Origin: Gyrodactylus bullatarudis
Lineage: Eukaryota > Platyhelminthes > Monogenea > Gyrodactylidea > Gyrodactylidae
Reading direction: 5' to 3'
Length of the DNA stretch: 64,000 nt
NCBI GenBank assembly: GCA_012064415.1
Contig: SSNU01000209.1
Span: forward strand, 124,001-188,000
Part shown: in pieces, positions 1-10,300 of the stretch
How positions within the stretch are numbered: position 1 is the first letter of the stretch
Layout: each line of letters begins with the position of its first letter
Made by a program: the position numbers and the translations under genes
Notes under the pieces: model-generated
Seen by the model: only the letters and a program-made list of their open reading frames with translations
Database searches by the model: none
What the model was told of the DNA's origin: nothing

Positions 1-1123
1 GGATCCTCAAAATTTCATCAAGTAGGCCAAATGATCAAAAAATCAAAATTTGATTTTCCCACGATAATGGGGTTAAGGCTAGGAACGTAATAGAACCATA
101 AAATTAGAATTTGTACACCAATTCAAAATATTTTATTAAAGATACCAACAACAATCCACTGCCAGATGACAAAAATTTGCATAAAACCTGTCATTAACAA
201 ACATTCAATCGAGTTTTATCAATTTTTCTGAATTTGTAATAATACCTTATTCACAACCCCAACTAAAAGACTGAAATAGACCATGAATCTATCAGTTTAA
301 CACAATTTCCTTAATAAATCATTCAATAGAAATTTTTCATCCTCACCAATTTAACACTGATTATTAAAAACTTTATTTATAATTTAAAAAATTTCTAATT
401 TTTGGTTTTAATAATTTCTTCATTTCTCCAAAAACGCGCAATGAATGAATGCTACAATCTTAAATGGGGTGATTCTCTAAATCTGATTCAGCATTTGTGA
501 TTTCTTCATATTACTGGGATCCTAAAATTTCAACTTTTGATCTTTCTCTCACATTGAAATTAGCGCTAATTAGAGATTTGAAATATGCCATGTTTTCCTT
601 AAAAAACGTATGATATCTTGATGAAAAAATTAAGAATTTTCTAAAAATCATAAATTCCCATCTTCATATTAACTAGCTTTATACAATAGAAAATAGGGTT
701 CAATTCTTGAGCAGTTATGTGAGATAATTCAGTTTATGTTTATCTATAAATTGATGACAAGTTTCATCTTTATAAATGGTCCGACTATTTACGAGTGAAT
801 TTTGCTATTCTCAGGGTTTTTGGGTTTGATTGTTTTAATTCAAATAGCAAGACTTTTTGCAGAATTACTTTGATTGAATGAAAATTGAGAAATTTTTGCT
901 CTATCAGACCTGATGCAAAAATATTATTCCTCAAACATTTATAGAATTTATCATGTTTTAAACATCATAAGAATCATAGTTAGATTATAAGAAAGATTTT
1001 AAGAAAGCTCAAAGCTCTTACAACAAATCTTAAACTTTTGGGCACTTTGTAGAGATGAATCGAGTTTTCACAGAGTTTTGAGACTAAAGTGTAGCATAAA
1101 TTCTTTGAGCAATGGTTACTCAC
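1..1123. other. Region downstream of the kinase gene, no gene recognised
   Basis: No convincing coding exon was found on either strand. The first roughly 100 bases resemble the dispersed repeat family seen at 11.6, 29.2 and 42.2 kb: the same order of a TTTCAT word, a GATCAAaAAATC word and an ATAATGgGGTTA word. A final exon carrying the C-terminal tail of the kinase may lie here but could not be identified. Confidence 0.4.
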
Positions 1124-3992
1124 ATCTTGTTTGTAAAGTCTAATCCAGTTGATAAGGTTGAAGAACTCATGTTTCTTTGTTTCCCCGGCTGTGTACCTAT
1201 AGACTGGATCGTAACGGCATAGGTTATTTATCAAATCAGTGGTTCTGTTACTGAAATGTGTTGGAAATGACATCTGGAATAGATCAAATGGGTCATTTTT
1301 TGATCGATAACTTCTTAACCAAAAATAATTGCTTTGAAAACAACTGTAGATTCTTAATAAGCGTATTCACAAACCATAAGATAGACAAAAGATTGAATGC
1401 GAGTCATGAAAAAAATTCTCTGGGACTTTAAGGGGGTTAAACATGACGTTTAGGGTTTACATTTTATTGAAAATACGAAAATTTAGATGGGTAACAATTT
1501 TAGCATATCTAACACCCATTGGACACTATTATCGCTTAGAATATTCAATTTTTTCCCGAAAAAGGCTAACTTTTTAGATCTCAAGAACTGATTTCATGGT
1601 TGACCACATTTTCGAGTTCTAAGGTTTCTATGGTTTCTTGATAAAAGCTTCCCTCTTTTATTTCTTTGATCTGAATGAGAGGGTTTTCAAAAAAACGTTC
1701 ATTTTAAAAAACAAGTCATCTTTGAATTATTTTTTATCCTAAATTTATCGATAGCTACCATTCTTTCTGAGAAATCATTTAATTGGTTCGCGATAAAAAT
1801 AACCAAGTAAATCGTAGACTTTAGTTGTAGCTGAATAAATCATGGATCATTCGAAAGAGTGTTAGTTCTTCATTCAGGCAAAAGTGGTTAGTTTCTTTAA
1901 AAGAGAATTACGGCTTACGAAAGTTACCTTTCCCATATATATTACTAGCTGGGGCTTTAAGGGTTATTTAATTTCTTTTTTTTTATGAAAATTAAATCTC
2001 AACTCCCAATCACCATGGCTTACTCCACGCTTTTGAAATAGCAATATTTGATCCTCGGGACAGGTGTAGGGATAAAAACCAGCATTCATCAGGTAGATGA
2101 GCACACCCAAGGACCACCAGTCGACTTTGTGATCATATTTCCTTGGAACAATGAAAAACTCTGGAGCTCCATACATTGGAGAGGAACATTTTGTTAGTTC
2201 TCTCCGCAATCTTTCCGGGTATATTCTGGCTGTACTGAAATCTGTAAGCTGTGATTTATGAAATTATTACTATTATTTGGATTTTTCTAATCAATACCGA
2301 AAGATCAGTTGATTTTAACGCATAGAAAAGTATAAAAATACGTTTAACATTTGTTTTCTCTTACCTTTCTAATAAGAACAGAAACCAATAATAATATATC
2401 CAGATAATGTTAAATGATTTTTCATCGTTTTGACATCAAAAATGGTAGAAAATCATTATTTCATTAATTTCTGTTTCCTTTCTATTTAGTATGATAAAGA
2501 TATCAAATTCCTATAATATCAAAATTCTATTCTATTTTGGATTCTGGAATCTTAGAAATTTAGGTTAATAAAAGTAGATTTAACTGGAAAATGGTTGGTT
2601 ATATTCCAATTATTAATCATGTGATTTTACTGAAACAATATTTATTGAAGTTTCAGTACTGAGATAGCCAAGTGCAGTACCTTTTTTTCAGTGAAATGAA
2701 ACGATGATCCTCTAAAAAGCCTTTGATCTATCTAAGAAACTATTTGTATTGTTGATATTTTTAATCTAAACCCAATGAAGAAGGAACTGTACTTGGCTAA
2801 CTCAGTACCAAAAGATGTGGAAGAGGAATTGGAAAAAATAATAAATAAAAAGGTTTCTTATAGGATTCAAAGGCTCACCTTGATGTAACCGTTTGAGCAA
2901 AGTAAACAATTCTCCGGCTTCAAGTCTCGATACATAATGTCCAGACTGTGAAGATACTCGAGAGTTATCACCAATTGTGCTGCATAAAATGGACAATGAG
3001 CTGACACCAATTTCTTGTTCTGCATAATCAAGTTGAATAAATCACCCCCTGGAGCATATTCAAGAACAATGACACATTTCATTGGAGTCTAAATAGATCC
3101 AGATTTACATGAGTAAATACAAACAATACCTGATAAGTTAGATAACATTCCAAGATGTTTGGAAACGATAGACTTTCCAGCATACGTCTTTCAATACGAA
3201 TTTTCTTTAGATAATTCTCTGATGAAATCTAAAATACAAGTATAGTTAGTTTTGTTACTGAAAGTTGAAAGTATTTTAAGTTACATTCTCGGTAAATGCA
3301 AAATTACATCTCAAAATACTAAGATCTACTATTGAACTATTTTCACGCGCCAAAAATATTTCAAATTCCTGAACAACCTTGCATGCTTTACCAATGAAAA
3401 TATAATGTAAGACTAGAAACTCGCAGAGGTACTCAATACTATTCAACAATATCCTTCCTCTTCAAGATAGATCCAAGCTGTGCTGAAGAAGATTTATCAT
3501 ACAATTTTTATCAGATTAACATGTACATAAATTTCTATTCTAAGACTTTGAATTTCATCAGTTTTTATTTTATAAAAATTTCTTATCAAAATACAGATAT
3601 TTTCAAGGGCTCACTTTCCTCTTGTCCATTATTTTAAGGGCGACGTCTTCGTTGAGAATTTTTGAATTTGCCATGTAAACCTCGGCGAATTTACCTTTGC
3701 CAATGAGCCTTTTCTTTTCATGGTCATCTTCAAAGTCTAGTCTCTTGATGATGATAATTTGTTTGAGTAAAGAAAGATGGAACTCACAGTTATCGGAGGC
3801 TATATTGAATGAAGAGTTATTTTAATGCATTGCATACCTTGGATTTTGGCCAGATTTCAGCAAAACTTTTCCCCTTGGCTTCAAAAATCTTTTCAACTGT
3901 GAGAAATACAAGTTTAGCTACTAATGCTACTCACAAAAGGCTTTCCATTCCTCCTCATTGAATGGACGATGAGATGTACTGCCACTTATCAT
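1124..3992 (-). CDS. Divergent cAMP-dependent-kinase-like (AGC) protein kinase
   Basis: Seven phase-consistent exons were read: 3992-3935, 3896-3838, 3743-3615, 3228-3130, 3088-2879, 2248-2024 and 1273-1124. They give at least 310 residues collinear with the PKA catalytic subunit. Visible are an N-terminal A-helix-like segment, the glycine loop GKGKFAEV, the VALK lysine, an alphaC glutamate (IERRM), the catalytic loop YRDLKPEN, an APE and the DWWSLGVLIY helix. The exon-7 segment SFPTHFS matches PKA RFPSHFS. The magnesium-binding DFG is DFS here (TDFSTAR), and the P+1 region (CSSPMYGAPE) is altered, so the enzyme is a fast-evolving paralogue that may have weak or modified activity. The last exon ends at a clear donor (QD|gtgagt). 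A tail exon with the PKA hydrophobic motif was not found, so the 3' end is incomplete. Kinase class is well supported; the exact orthologue is not. Confidence 0.85.
2655..2809. repeat. Inverted repeat in a kinase intron
   Basis: Arms of about 27 bp at 2655-2682 and 2783-2809 are imperfect reverse complements built around AGTACTGAGaTAGCCAAGT. They enclose about 100 bp. A related word (GGTACTGAG after AAAGTAGATTTGATTGGAA) recurs near 27750-27815, so this is probably a short foldback or MITE-like element. Confidence 0.5.
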
Positions 3993-4711
3993 TGAAGAAA
4001 ATTATCAACTCATCAAGAAGAAATATAGCTGTTTTGTAGTATTAGAGAATGTACCGAGCAATGCGTATCTTATTCTGAAGTTCAAGTTCACAGATGTCAT
4101 TGACCAGACTGATCAATGATATTGATTCTGTCTATAGATTTTTGAGAGACACACTTTGATAAAATTCCAGTTGAAGATTATAGATTATAACTATTTGCAT
4201 TTGTTTTGTCTATTTTGTGATTAGTGAAATTTTCTACTAGAATTGCAAGAAATCATAATAATTAACCATCTGTAGATCAAGTTTCATAGGGCAAGAATTA
4301 CATGAAAAAGATTTTAAAGTTTAACGAGAAAGATTCTAAAAGGTAGTATATAATATTCTTATGGCCTGAAATATAACGGAGAATTTGTAATAAAGAATTG
4401 AATTTTACTCTGTAGTATTACTAATAGTATTAGAGTCTGTGCCACAATTTCAATCAATGCTACTACTTCAAAGTAGCTACACGAACATAAATCTGATTTT
4501 GGTATTTTTCATGAGAATTTATCAAGAGACAATCCAAATCAGGTTAGTGACATTAATGAAAGAACTAAAGGATGCTGGAATGAAAAAGTTCTAAATCGAT
4601 TGTAATTCATGATCAAGGTAAGTCAATTTAAATACGGCAAAGGAAATAAATCTCAAGATCAAATCAATTCAAAATATCAAATTAAGAATATAAAACCAAA
4701 TTTTATTTAGT
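3993..4711. other. Spacer between kinase start and RPS9 3' end
   Basis: No coding potential was recognised. It contains the presumed 5' flank of the kinase (minus strand) and the 3' flank of RPS9. An AATAAA on the minus strand at 4707-4702 lies only a few bases after the RPS9 stop, so the RPS9 3' UTR is probably very short. Confidence 0.5.
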
Positions 4712-5290
4712 TCATTCTTCCTCTTCTTCTTCTTTATTACCACCAGCAGCAGCCCTCTTGTCTTTCCTTCTCTTAACACGGCCTGGACGTCCACCACCGT
4801 GTGGAGATTTAGTACTGAAGTCAATGTGCTTAGCAGAATCAAGACGAACCATATAACTGGGGGTATTGACCAACTGCTTACGGACACGAATGTGACGCTG
4901 TTTGATCAAGACACGAGCATGATGAATGCTTTTAGCAAGACCATTTCTAAGAACAATAGTCTGGAGGCGTCTTTCAAGAAAATCTTCAACTTTCAATCCG
5001 AGGACATAATCGAGTTTCATTCGATTTTCAGGGAGAACACCATAACGAACTAGTTTCCTGAGAATAGCACTGCCACCAAAAAGACGTTTGGGATCTTTTT
5101 CTTCAAGTGTAAGTAATTCTCTTGCAGCTTTACGGATCTTGGCTAACACCAACTTGACTCTCCAGATTTCACGCTTATTACGAAGTCCATAAAGACCGAT
5201 GAGCTTCAACTCACTATCTAATCTCTCCTTTTCATAAGGACGTCTAGGAGGGCACCAAACTTTATTAGAAACCTTGGGTACTCGACTCAT
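4712..5290 (-). CDS. RPS9: Small ribosomal subunit protein uS4 (RPS9)
   Basis: This is an uninterrupted 192-codon frame, the usual length for eukaryotic RPS9. It is nearly collinear with the family: [81 protein letters not shown] and [14 protein letters not shown], then an acidic tail. The protein is a core 40S component bound near the mRNA entry site. The extreme N-terminus ([12 protein letters not shown]) differs slightly from other animals. Fourteen bases upstream of the ATG is a strong acceptor (TTCATTGCAG on the minus strand), so the 5' leader is either spliced to an upstream exon ending at a donor near 6057 or receives a trans-spliced leader. Confidence 0.98.
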   Translation of the reverse strand: MSRVPKVSNKVWCPPRRPYEKERLDSELKLIGLYGLRNKREIWRVKLVLAKIRKAARELLTLEEKDPKRLFGGSAILRKLVRYGVLPENRMKLDYVLGLKVEDFLERRLQTIVLRNGLAKSIHHARVLIKQRHIRVRKQLVNTPSYMVRLDSAKHIDFSTKSPHGGGRPGRVKRRKDKRAAAGGNKEEEEEE

Positions 5291-5310
5291 GTGGAGGTTT
5301 TAAATTCTGC

Positions 5311-6057
5311 AATGAATTAAATTCAATTAAAACAACTGATAAAAAAGATTTCAAAATTCTAAATTAGAATATATTTTGTTTATATCTACCACTAAATAAT
5401 CAAGATAGTCAAAAACAACGTGCAACAACCACGGGATTACACTACTGTTCTTAGTGGTTTTCACTAATCTAATCCCCAGACAGACGTTCAAGAGAGTTGT
5501 CTAGCTTTTGCTAGTCTTAGTCAATTGAACTATATGAATCACATAGTAAACGGGCAAAATGAATCCAAACCGGTTCATCCATTCAGTTTACTGAAATCAA
5601 CATATGTGAGAGTCAAGGTTACAATATATGCGACCTGTTAGCTCGCAGAGACAATTTTCAATGTAAACTGGTAATGTGAATGGCTAACACCTATTCAATA
5701 AGTTTACTGAAATAACAACGTATGAAAGTCAAGGCTTTGAGTTTTAGCCTGTTAATTCATATGGACATTTTATAACGTGAACGGTCAAAATGAATTATTT
5801 TTGGTTCATGTATTCAGTTCACTGAAACAATATTGTGAGAGTCAAGGTTGCTTGAATAGTAACCCGTTTCTTCACAATTACATTAGAATTAGTAGACGGG
5901 CAAAATGAATAGTAACATGTTCATCCATTCAGTCTGCTCAAATCAAATAATCTGAAAGTCAAGGGTATGAAAACTACCCTGTTACATCATTTTGACATTG
6001 AATCTAGGGCTATCTACTGGTATCTTGTTATAGCTCTTAAACTGAAGAGGCTCACTT
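5311..6057 (-). other. Probable RPS9 5'-UTR intron or outron
   Basis: On the minus strand a donor-like GGGATG|GTAAGTGAG at about 6057 and the acceptor TTCATTGCAG ending at about 5311 would frame an intron of about 750 bp that contains the four tandem units. If leaders are trans-spliced in this animal, the same stretch could instead be an outron. Confidence 0.4.
5545..5995 (-). ncRNA. Four tandem structured units (putative intron-hosted ncRNAs)
   Basis: Four diverged copies spaced about 115 bp apart (about 5550-5640, 5665-5755, 5780-5870 and 5893-5990) lie directly upstream of RPS9. Read on the minus strand, each has AACAGG-loop-CCTTGACTyTCA, then TTTCAGTaaACTGAA, then ATGAA-loop-TTCATTTTG. 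The first stem keeps pairing while its sequence changes (AGGGTA/TACCCT, AGGCT/AGCCT, AGGT/ACCT), as does the third (TGAA/TTCA versus GTG/CAC). This argues for a conserved RNA structure. The position within a ribosomal-protein 5' intron or outron is typical of snoRNA hosting, but clear C/D or H/ACA boxes are not seen, and strand is inferred from the host gene. Confidence 0.45.
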
Positions 6058-6271
6058 ACCATCCCTGATTTTGGATTTGGGAAATGATGAGCTTAACATT
6101 ACAATGTTACTCGCTCAAGGTAAGTATAATTGAATAAATTTATATGATGACTAGGAATCTCAATGATAATGATTAAGCTATTTTATCTGATACACACTAA
6201 TGACTTTACTATTCCAGATTTACCTGTCATTGCAAGGGAACTCATAACAAGAAAATTTTATTCAATAAATT

Positions 6272-6795
6272 TTATGTAATAATTTCATAAATATTATTTC
6301 TTTCAATGAGCTTGAGTTCAATAACTCGGAACAAGTGTTCCAATTTAAGTTTAGCATTAGCTAATTCAACACACAAATGAAGAGAACGCCTGAAGCAGTC
6401 CTGAGACTGCCTGAGTGGCGCTGGCACCAAGACACCACCGAACCAACTAATCGGATCTGATTTGGAATCATCGCCCGGTCTGAGCTTATCCTCAATCTGG
6501 AAGCATTCATAGTTGGAATCTTGCACGTTAGTATCTAGTGATTGTTTTTCTGGCAAAACCCGAATTCTCGCCCCGTACTCTTCCATTTTGCTAGCGTTAA
6601 AGGAGTGACATGTAATCCTTCTACCATCGTTTCTTGATTTGGCAAGAAGTACCCTTGAGGTTTCTTTATGTTAAAATATTACTAACTCAAATTTTGGTCT
6701 ATCATATTCTGCAAATCTGCGTATGACCCTATTGATCTAAAATACTCTATAAAAAGAACATTAAGAGTTTCGTCAATTTCTTGAAGATTTTCCAT
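6272..6795 (-). CDS. CCDC115: CCDC115 / Vma22-like V-ATPase assembly factor
   Basis: Two exons, 6795-6687 and 6663-6272, give 166 residues (human CCDC115 is 180). Family landmarks in order: an N-terminal helical segment, then LLAKSRNDG where vertebrates have LAKARYAMG, then DPISWFGGVLVPAPLRQSQD, which closely matches the diagnostic DPxxWFGxLVPxxLRxAQ motif, then a C-terminal helix. CCDC115 works with TMEM199 in assembly of the V-ATPase V0 sector in the secretory pathway. Joining the exons requires removing a 23-nt GT-AG intron (6686-6664); homology runs into both sides in the right phase (codon A|AA). A real frameshift is the alternative. The identity rests mostly on the WFG motif region. Confidence 0.85.
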
Positions 6796-6807
6796 TCAAA
6801 ATGTTGA

Positions 6808-7032
6808 TCAATTATAAAACAATTCTGAATATTTTTTACTTTTTGTTAAAATATATTCTCGATAGTATTTGTACATATTCAAATTAAATGTATTTGGATT
6901 ATCTTCAATGTTAAATGGAATAACAATATAGGACTTATTGACGAATACGATAATGATGAAATTATTATATGTGTCTATTTTTCTAATACTATCATGTAAG
7001 TTTTCATTGCTTAAAATATGTAAATTATTCAT
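6808..7032 (-). CDS. Small uncharacterised ORF upstream of CCDC115 (doubtful)
   Basis: A 74-codon ATG frame ends 12 bases before the CCDC115 start on the same strand. The product is rich in Asn, Tyr, Ile and Lys, with no motif, signal peptide or repeat that I recognise. It could be a bicistronic partner, part of an unseen upstream gene, or a chance ORF in A+T-rich DNA. A possible acceptor (AAATATTCAG) lies inside its 3' end, which favours chance. Confidence 0.15.
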   Translation of the reverse strand: MNNLHILSNENLHDSIRKIDTYNNFIIIVFVNKSYIVIPFNIEDNPNTFNLNMYKYYREYILTKSKKYSELFYN

Positions 7033-7121
7033 TTGAATTCAAATATTTTTATGTACTAAAATATGAGCTATATAAATATTCTTAAAGAAATTCTATGATG
7101 GAATGCGACAGATTTATCTAT

Positions 7122-7315
7122 CGTTAATAACAACTCGTTATTTCCCACATTAAATACAAATCTTGATTTATAGTTACATTATAATAAAAATTAATTTTTT
7201 AGATTTAACAACCGTTAATAACAATCGTTAATAATAACTCGTTATTTTTCACATTAAATACAAATCTTGATTTATAGTTACATTATAATAATACTTAATT
7301 TTTTAGATTTAATTA
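7122..7315 (+). repeat. Tandem duplication just upstream of a receptor exon
   Basis: Two copies of about 90 bp (about 7122-7211 and 7226-7315) share CGTTAATAAyAACTCGTTAT, then a CACATTAAATACAAATCTTG block, and end in AATTTTTTAGATTTAA. Both copies end in an acceptor-like TTTTTTAG, placed just before the first recognised discoidin exon, so the duplication also copied a potential 3' splice site. Confidence 0.7.
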
Positions 7316-7324
7316 TCAAATCAG

Positions 7325-10300
7325 ACTCAACACAAACTTTAACTTCATCAAAGGATATTATATTGTCAGCCTCTTCGAGATTGCCAGGGTCAAATCTTGC
7401 AAATGGAATGTGAGTACTTTGAAATAATTCTACATCTCTCTGACATTTTCAGGATGTAATTAATGAATACATAATCTATTGTGACTGACTTTAGATTAAT
7501 TGAGTTTGATAAAAGCATATCCCCTTAACATTTCTTCCCCAATCTTTAGTTCACCTTAGAAATATTCTCAATCGAGCACAATACTCAGAGATTTTATCAA
7601 TTTTTCTTTTAAACTTTACTTTTCCCGTCTTTGTACTTTTTGTACAACTTTGTTGTTATTCAGAGTAAAAGAAATGTAAATGAACAAGTATTAGGAGAGT
7701 AATAAATGCAAATATAAATTTCCATCTGTCTCACGAATAATCATAATTAGTCTCCCTTTTGAGACAAAAGAAGAATATCATTTTTGATTGTGGTTTTTGC
7801 ATGTTTTGACATGTAGATTTTCTCTGCTCTACTCTTTTTATCAAGACAATAATAATAATAACGTACTACATATTATTGGACCAATGCATACTGCATTTGG
7901 TACATACCATCACCACCCCTACCACCAAAGGAATATATTAAAGAAGATTTTCATAAATGTTTCGATAGACATGCATGTTTTGTTGAAATGAAAATCTTGA
8001 AGAAAATAAACATGACTCACAATACATTTACTCTCTTGGTTGGTAAAAAAACCAGAGTATCTTTTCTCCTGTAAATCAGCTATAAATCATTTCAATATCG
8101 TGATTTGATATCGCCTGTTATTCCAACATCTCCACCTCTCTTGTATTTTACGACTACCAACTGACCAGAGAGATTAATTTTTAATTAACCCACGTTCCTT
8201 ACTCATATATACTACGATGATCTACCATGATTTATGACTTGACAATCCCCACACACAGTAGAATGGAAGAATTTTCCATGGGTCTCTTTCAGCTTAACTT
8301 TTGTCTCTATCTATACTTATCTGTAATAATCAACAGAATACTAAATAATATTCTAATAATTATATTAATTAAACATGGGATAAATTCAGACCAAAAAATT
8401 CATCAGTAGTTCAACAAAAAGAAGAAACCGATTTTGTAGCATTTCTGTAAAAGGTTAACAGCCCCACTCTGCATCTAGGCATAATTGATTGGATTAATTA
8501 GATTTCAGCTACTAAATCATCATCATTAACGGTTGATATTTCCCTTTCTCTATAACAGACCCACAAGATGCATTAAAATCCATCTCTTCGATTTATATTC
8601 ATTTTGAAATTAAACTTTTAGTTAAGGCTGTCCTTCTCTCCTAAAAGCAAGCATTGTCCAAGGAATGAATGAATGAATGAAAGAAAGAATTTGACACATA
8701 TCCCTTTACAACACTTGACTATATTTAGATGTAGTAATAATAATCTACCACCTTATTGCTAAAACTACTAGTCAAGAGTGTTAGCTATAGGCCAGGTAGA
8801 GATAACTCTCTTTGGTAAGTTATTTTTTGTATCATTAAAACAAAATCAATCATCTGTGTCTGATGAGATGGATATTCTTTCTTTTATCCCCATCTCCACA
8901 AAGAATGAGCATTCGATGAAAAATTTATAAATATCCTGCATTTGACAGTTTTTCTTTTTTATTTCACTAAACTACTATATCAGTCCTTAAAATGTAACGG
9001 GGAAGAATACAATAAAACACAATGAGGACTGTGTAAAATGATGGTATCAACCGCTTAATCATATTATTGAAAATTGTTCACCAAAATCATTCGTCTTGAC
9101 GCAAAGTCAATGAGAAGAGAGAAGCACACGTGTGTATGAGCCTCTCTGTGTTATTTCTTTACTTGCATTCTTTTTTTTCTGGTAAGACTTTTGAACTGCA
9201 CATACAAGCTCTGTCTCTGTTTCTTCTTATTTTTTTCTCTACACTTTGAAAGAAGAAGTAGCATTTAAATTTTTATTATTGATTTCTAATTAATTAGCCT
9301 ATATACTTGAGCATTGTAAAATACAATAAAATTTTCTGATTTCTTAACAGAACAACAAGAAAAACAAGGGTCAAAGTGGGGACGGGTCACATTTTAGACT
9401 CAGAAATGCTCCTTTTTATTTCTAGCATGTCAGTTTTTTTATTGTTATGACTATCCCTGAGTCATCTGTATTTTTCAATTTTATTTTGAAAAGGAAATAC
9501 ATTCATGTTTCTTCCTCTTTTATTCAAATCTATATTCATTCATTCATTGTATAATACATTGTAATAACATAATAAAATGTATGAGAGAGATTAGATTAGC
9601 CCGCACCATCACCAGGGACAATGCTTCATGTGTCCAGTCTTTTTCTGTTTTTCTTCAATGTTTTAGACAATGAAAATTACAAAGACGAAGAAATTACCTA
9701 TGAATAAATCGTAGAGAATATTCTTTATCATTCCTATAACATGTTGCATTTACATTTAATCCAGGGAAGTAGGCAATTACAACATCTTGATATAAATGTA
9801 TTATGAACTTGATAGACAAGTCTTTAACTTGAAACAAGTCCCAAAATAAAGTCTTTTGTCTCCGATATTCTATGTATGATTTACATCTCACTATTGTTAC
9901 TAGACAAGACAAGAGTGAAAATATTGTTGCTGACCACTAGAGAATTGTATTTATGATTTCCGTCCATTTAAAAAAAACTTGTTTCTCTATGGGGCATCTC
10001 ACTCAATAATTTTCCGACGTAATTTTCAAATTGTAATTAACTAATCAATAAAATTTCCATCTCTAGACACAAACTCACCAGGGTTAACGAAGACTTTTGG
10101 TGTCCAAAGGAGGCCAGGAATCATGTAATTGCCGATGACAATGAATGGTTTCAAATAGAGTTCTCCTCAATAAAACTCATCAGTTTCATATCAGCCCATA
10201 TGAAGTTTTATTCAAACGTGAGTACCTTTGAATTATCTTACCTTCATTCCAAATCATGTATCTTGAGAACAAAGATACAGTTTCCCCTTAAAAGTTCATG

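Noticed and set aside
4799..5053. 84-codon plus-strand ORF within RPS9
   Set aside because: Antisense shadow of the conserved RPS9 coding sequence.
5545..5995. Spliced-leader RNA gene array
   Set aside because: One unit has an Sm-like ATTTTTGG on the plus strand, but the other three lack it and no conserved leader-plus-donor (GT) segment is shared.
6096..6119. Possible first (signal-peptide) exon of the discoidin receptor: ATGTTACTCGCTCAAG before a GTAAGT donor
   Set aside because: The phase would fit the exon at 7325, but the encoded peptide is far too short for a signal peptide and has no similarity to DDR N-termini. It also overlaps the presumed RPS9 leader.
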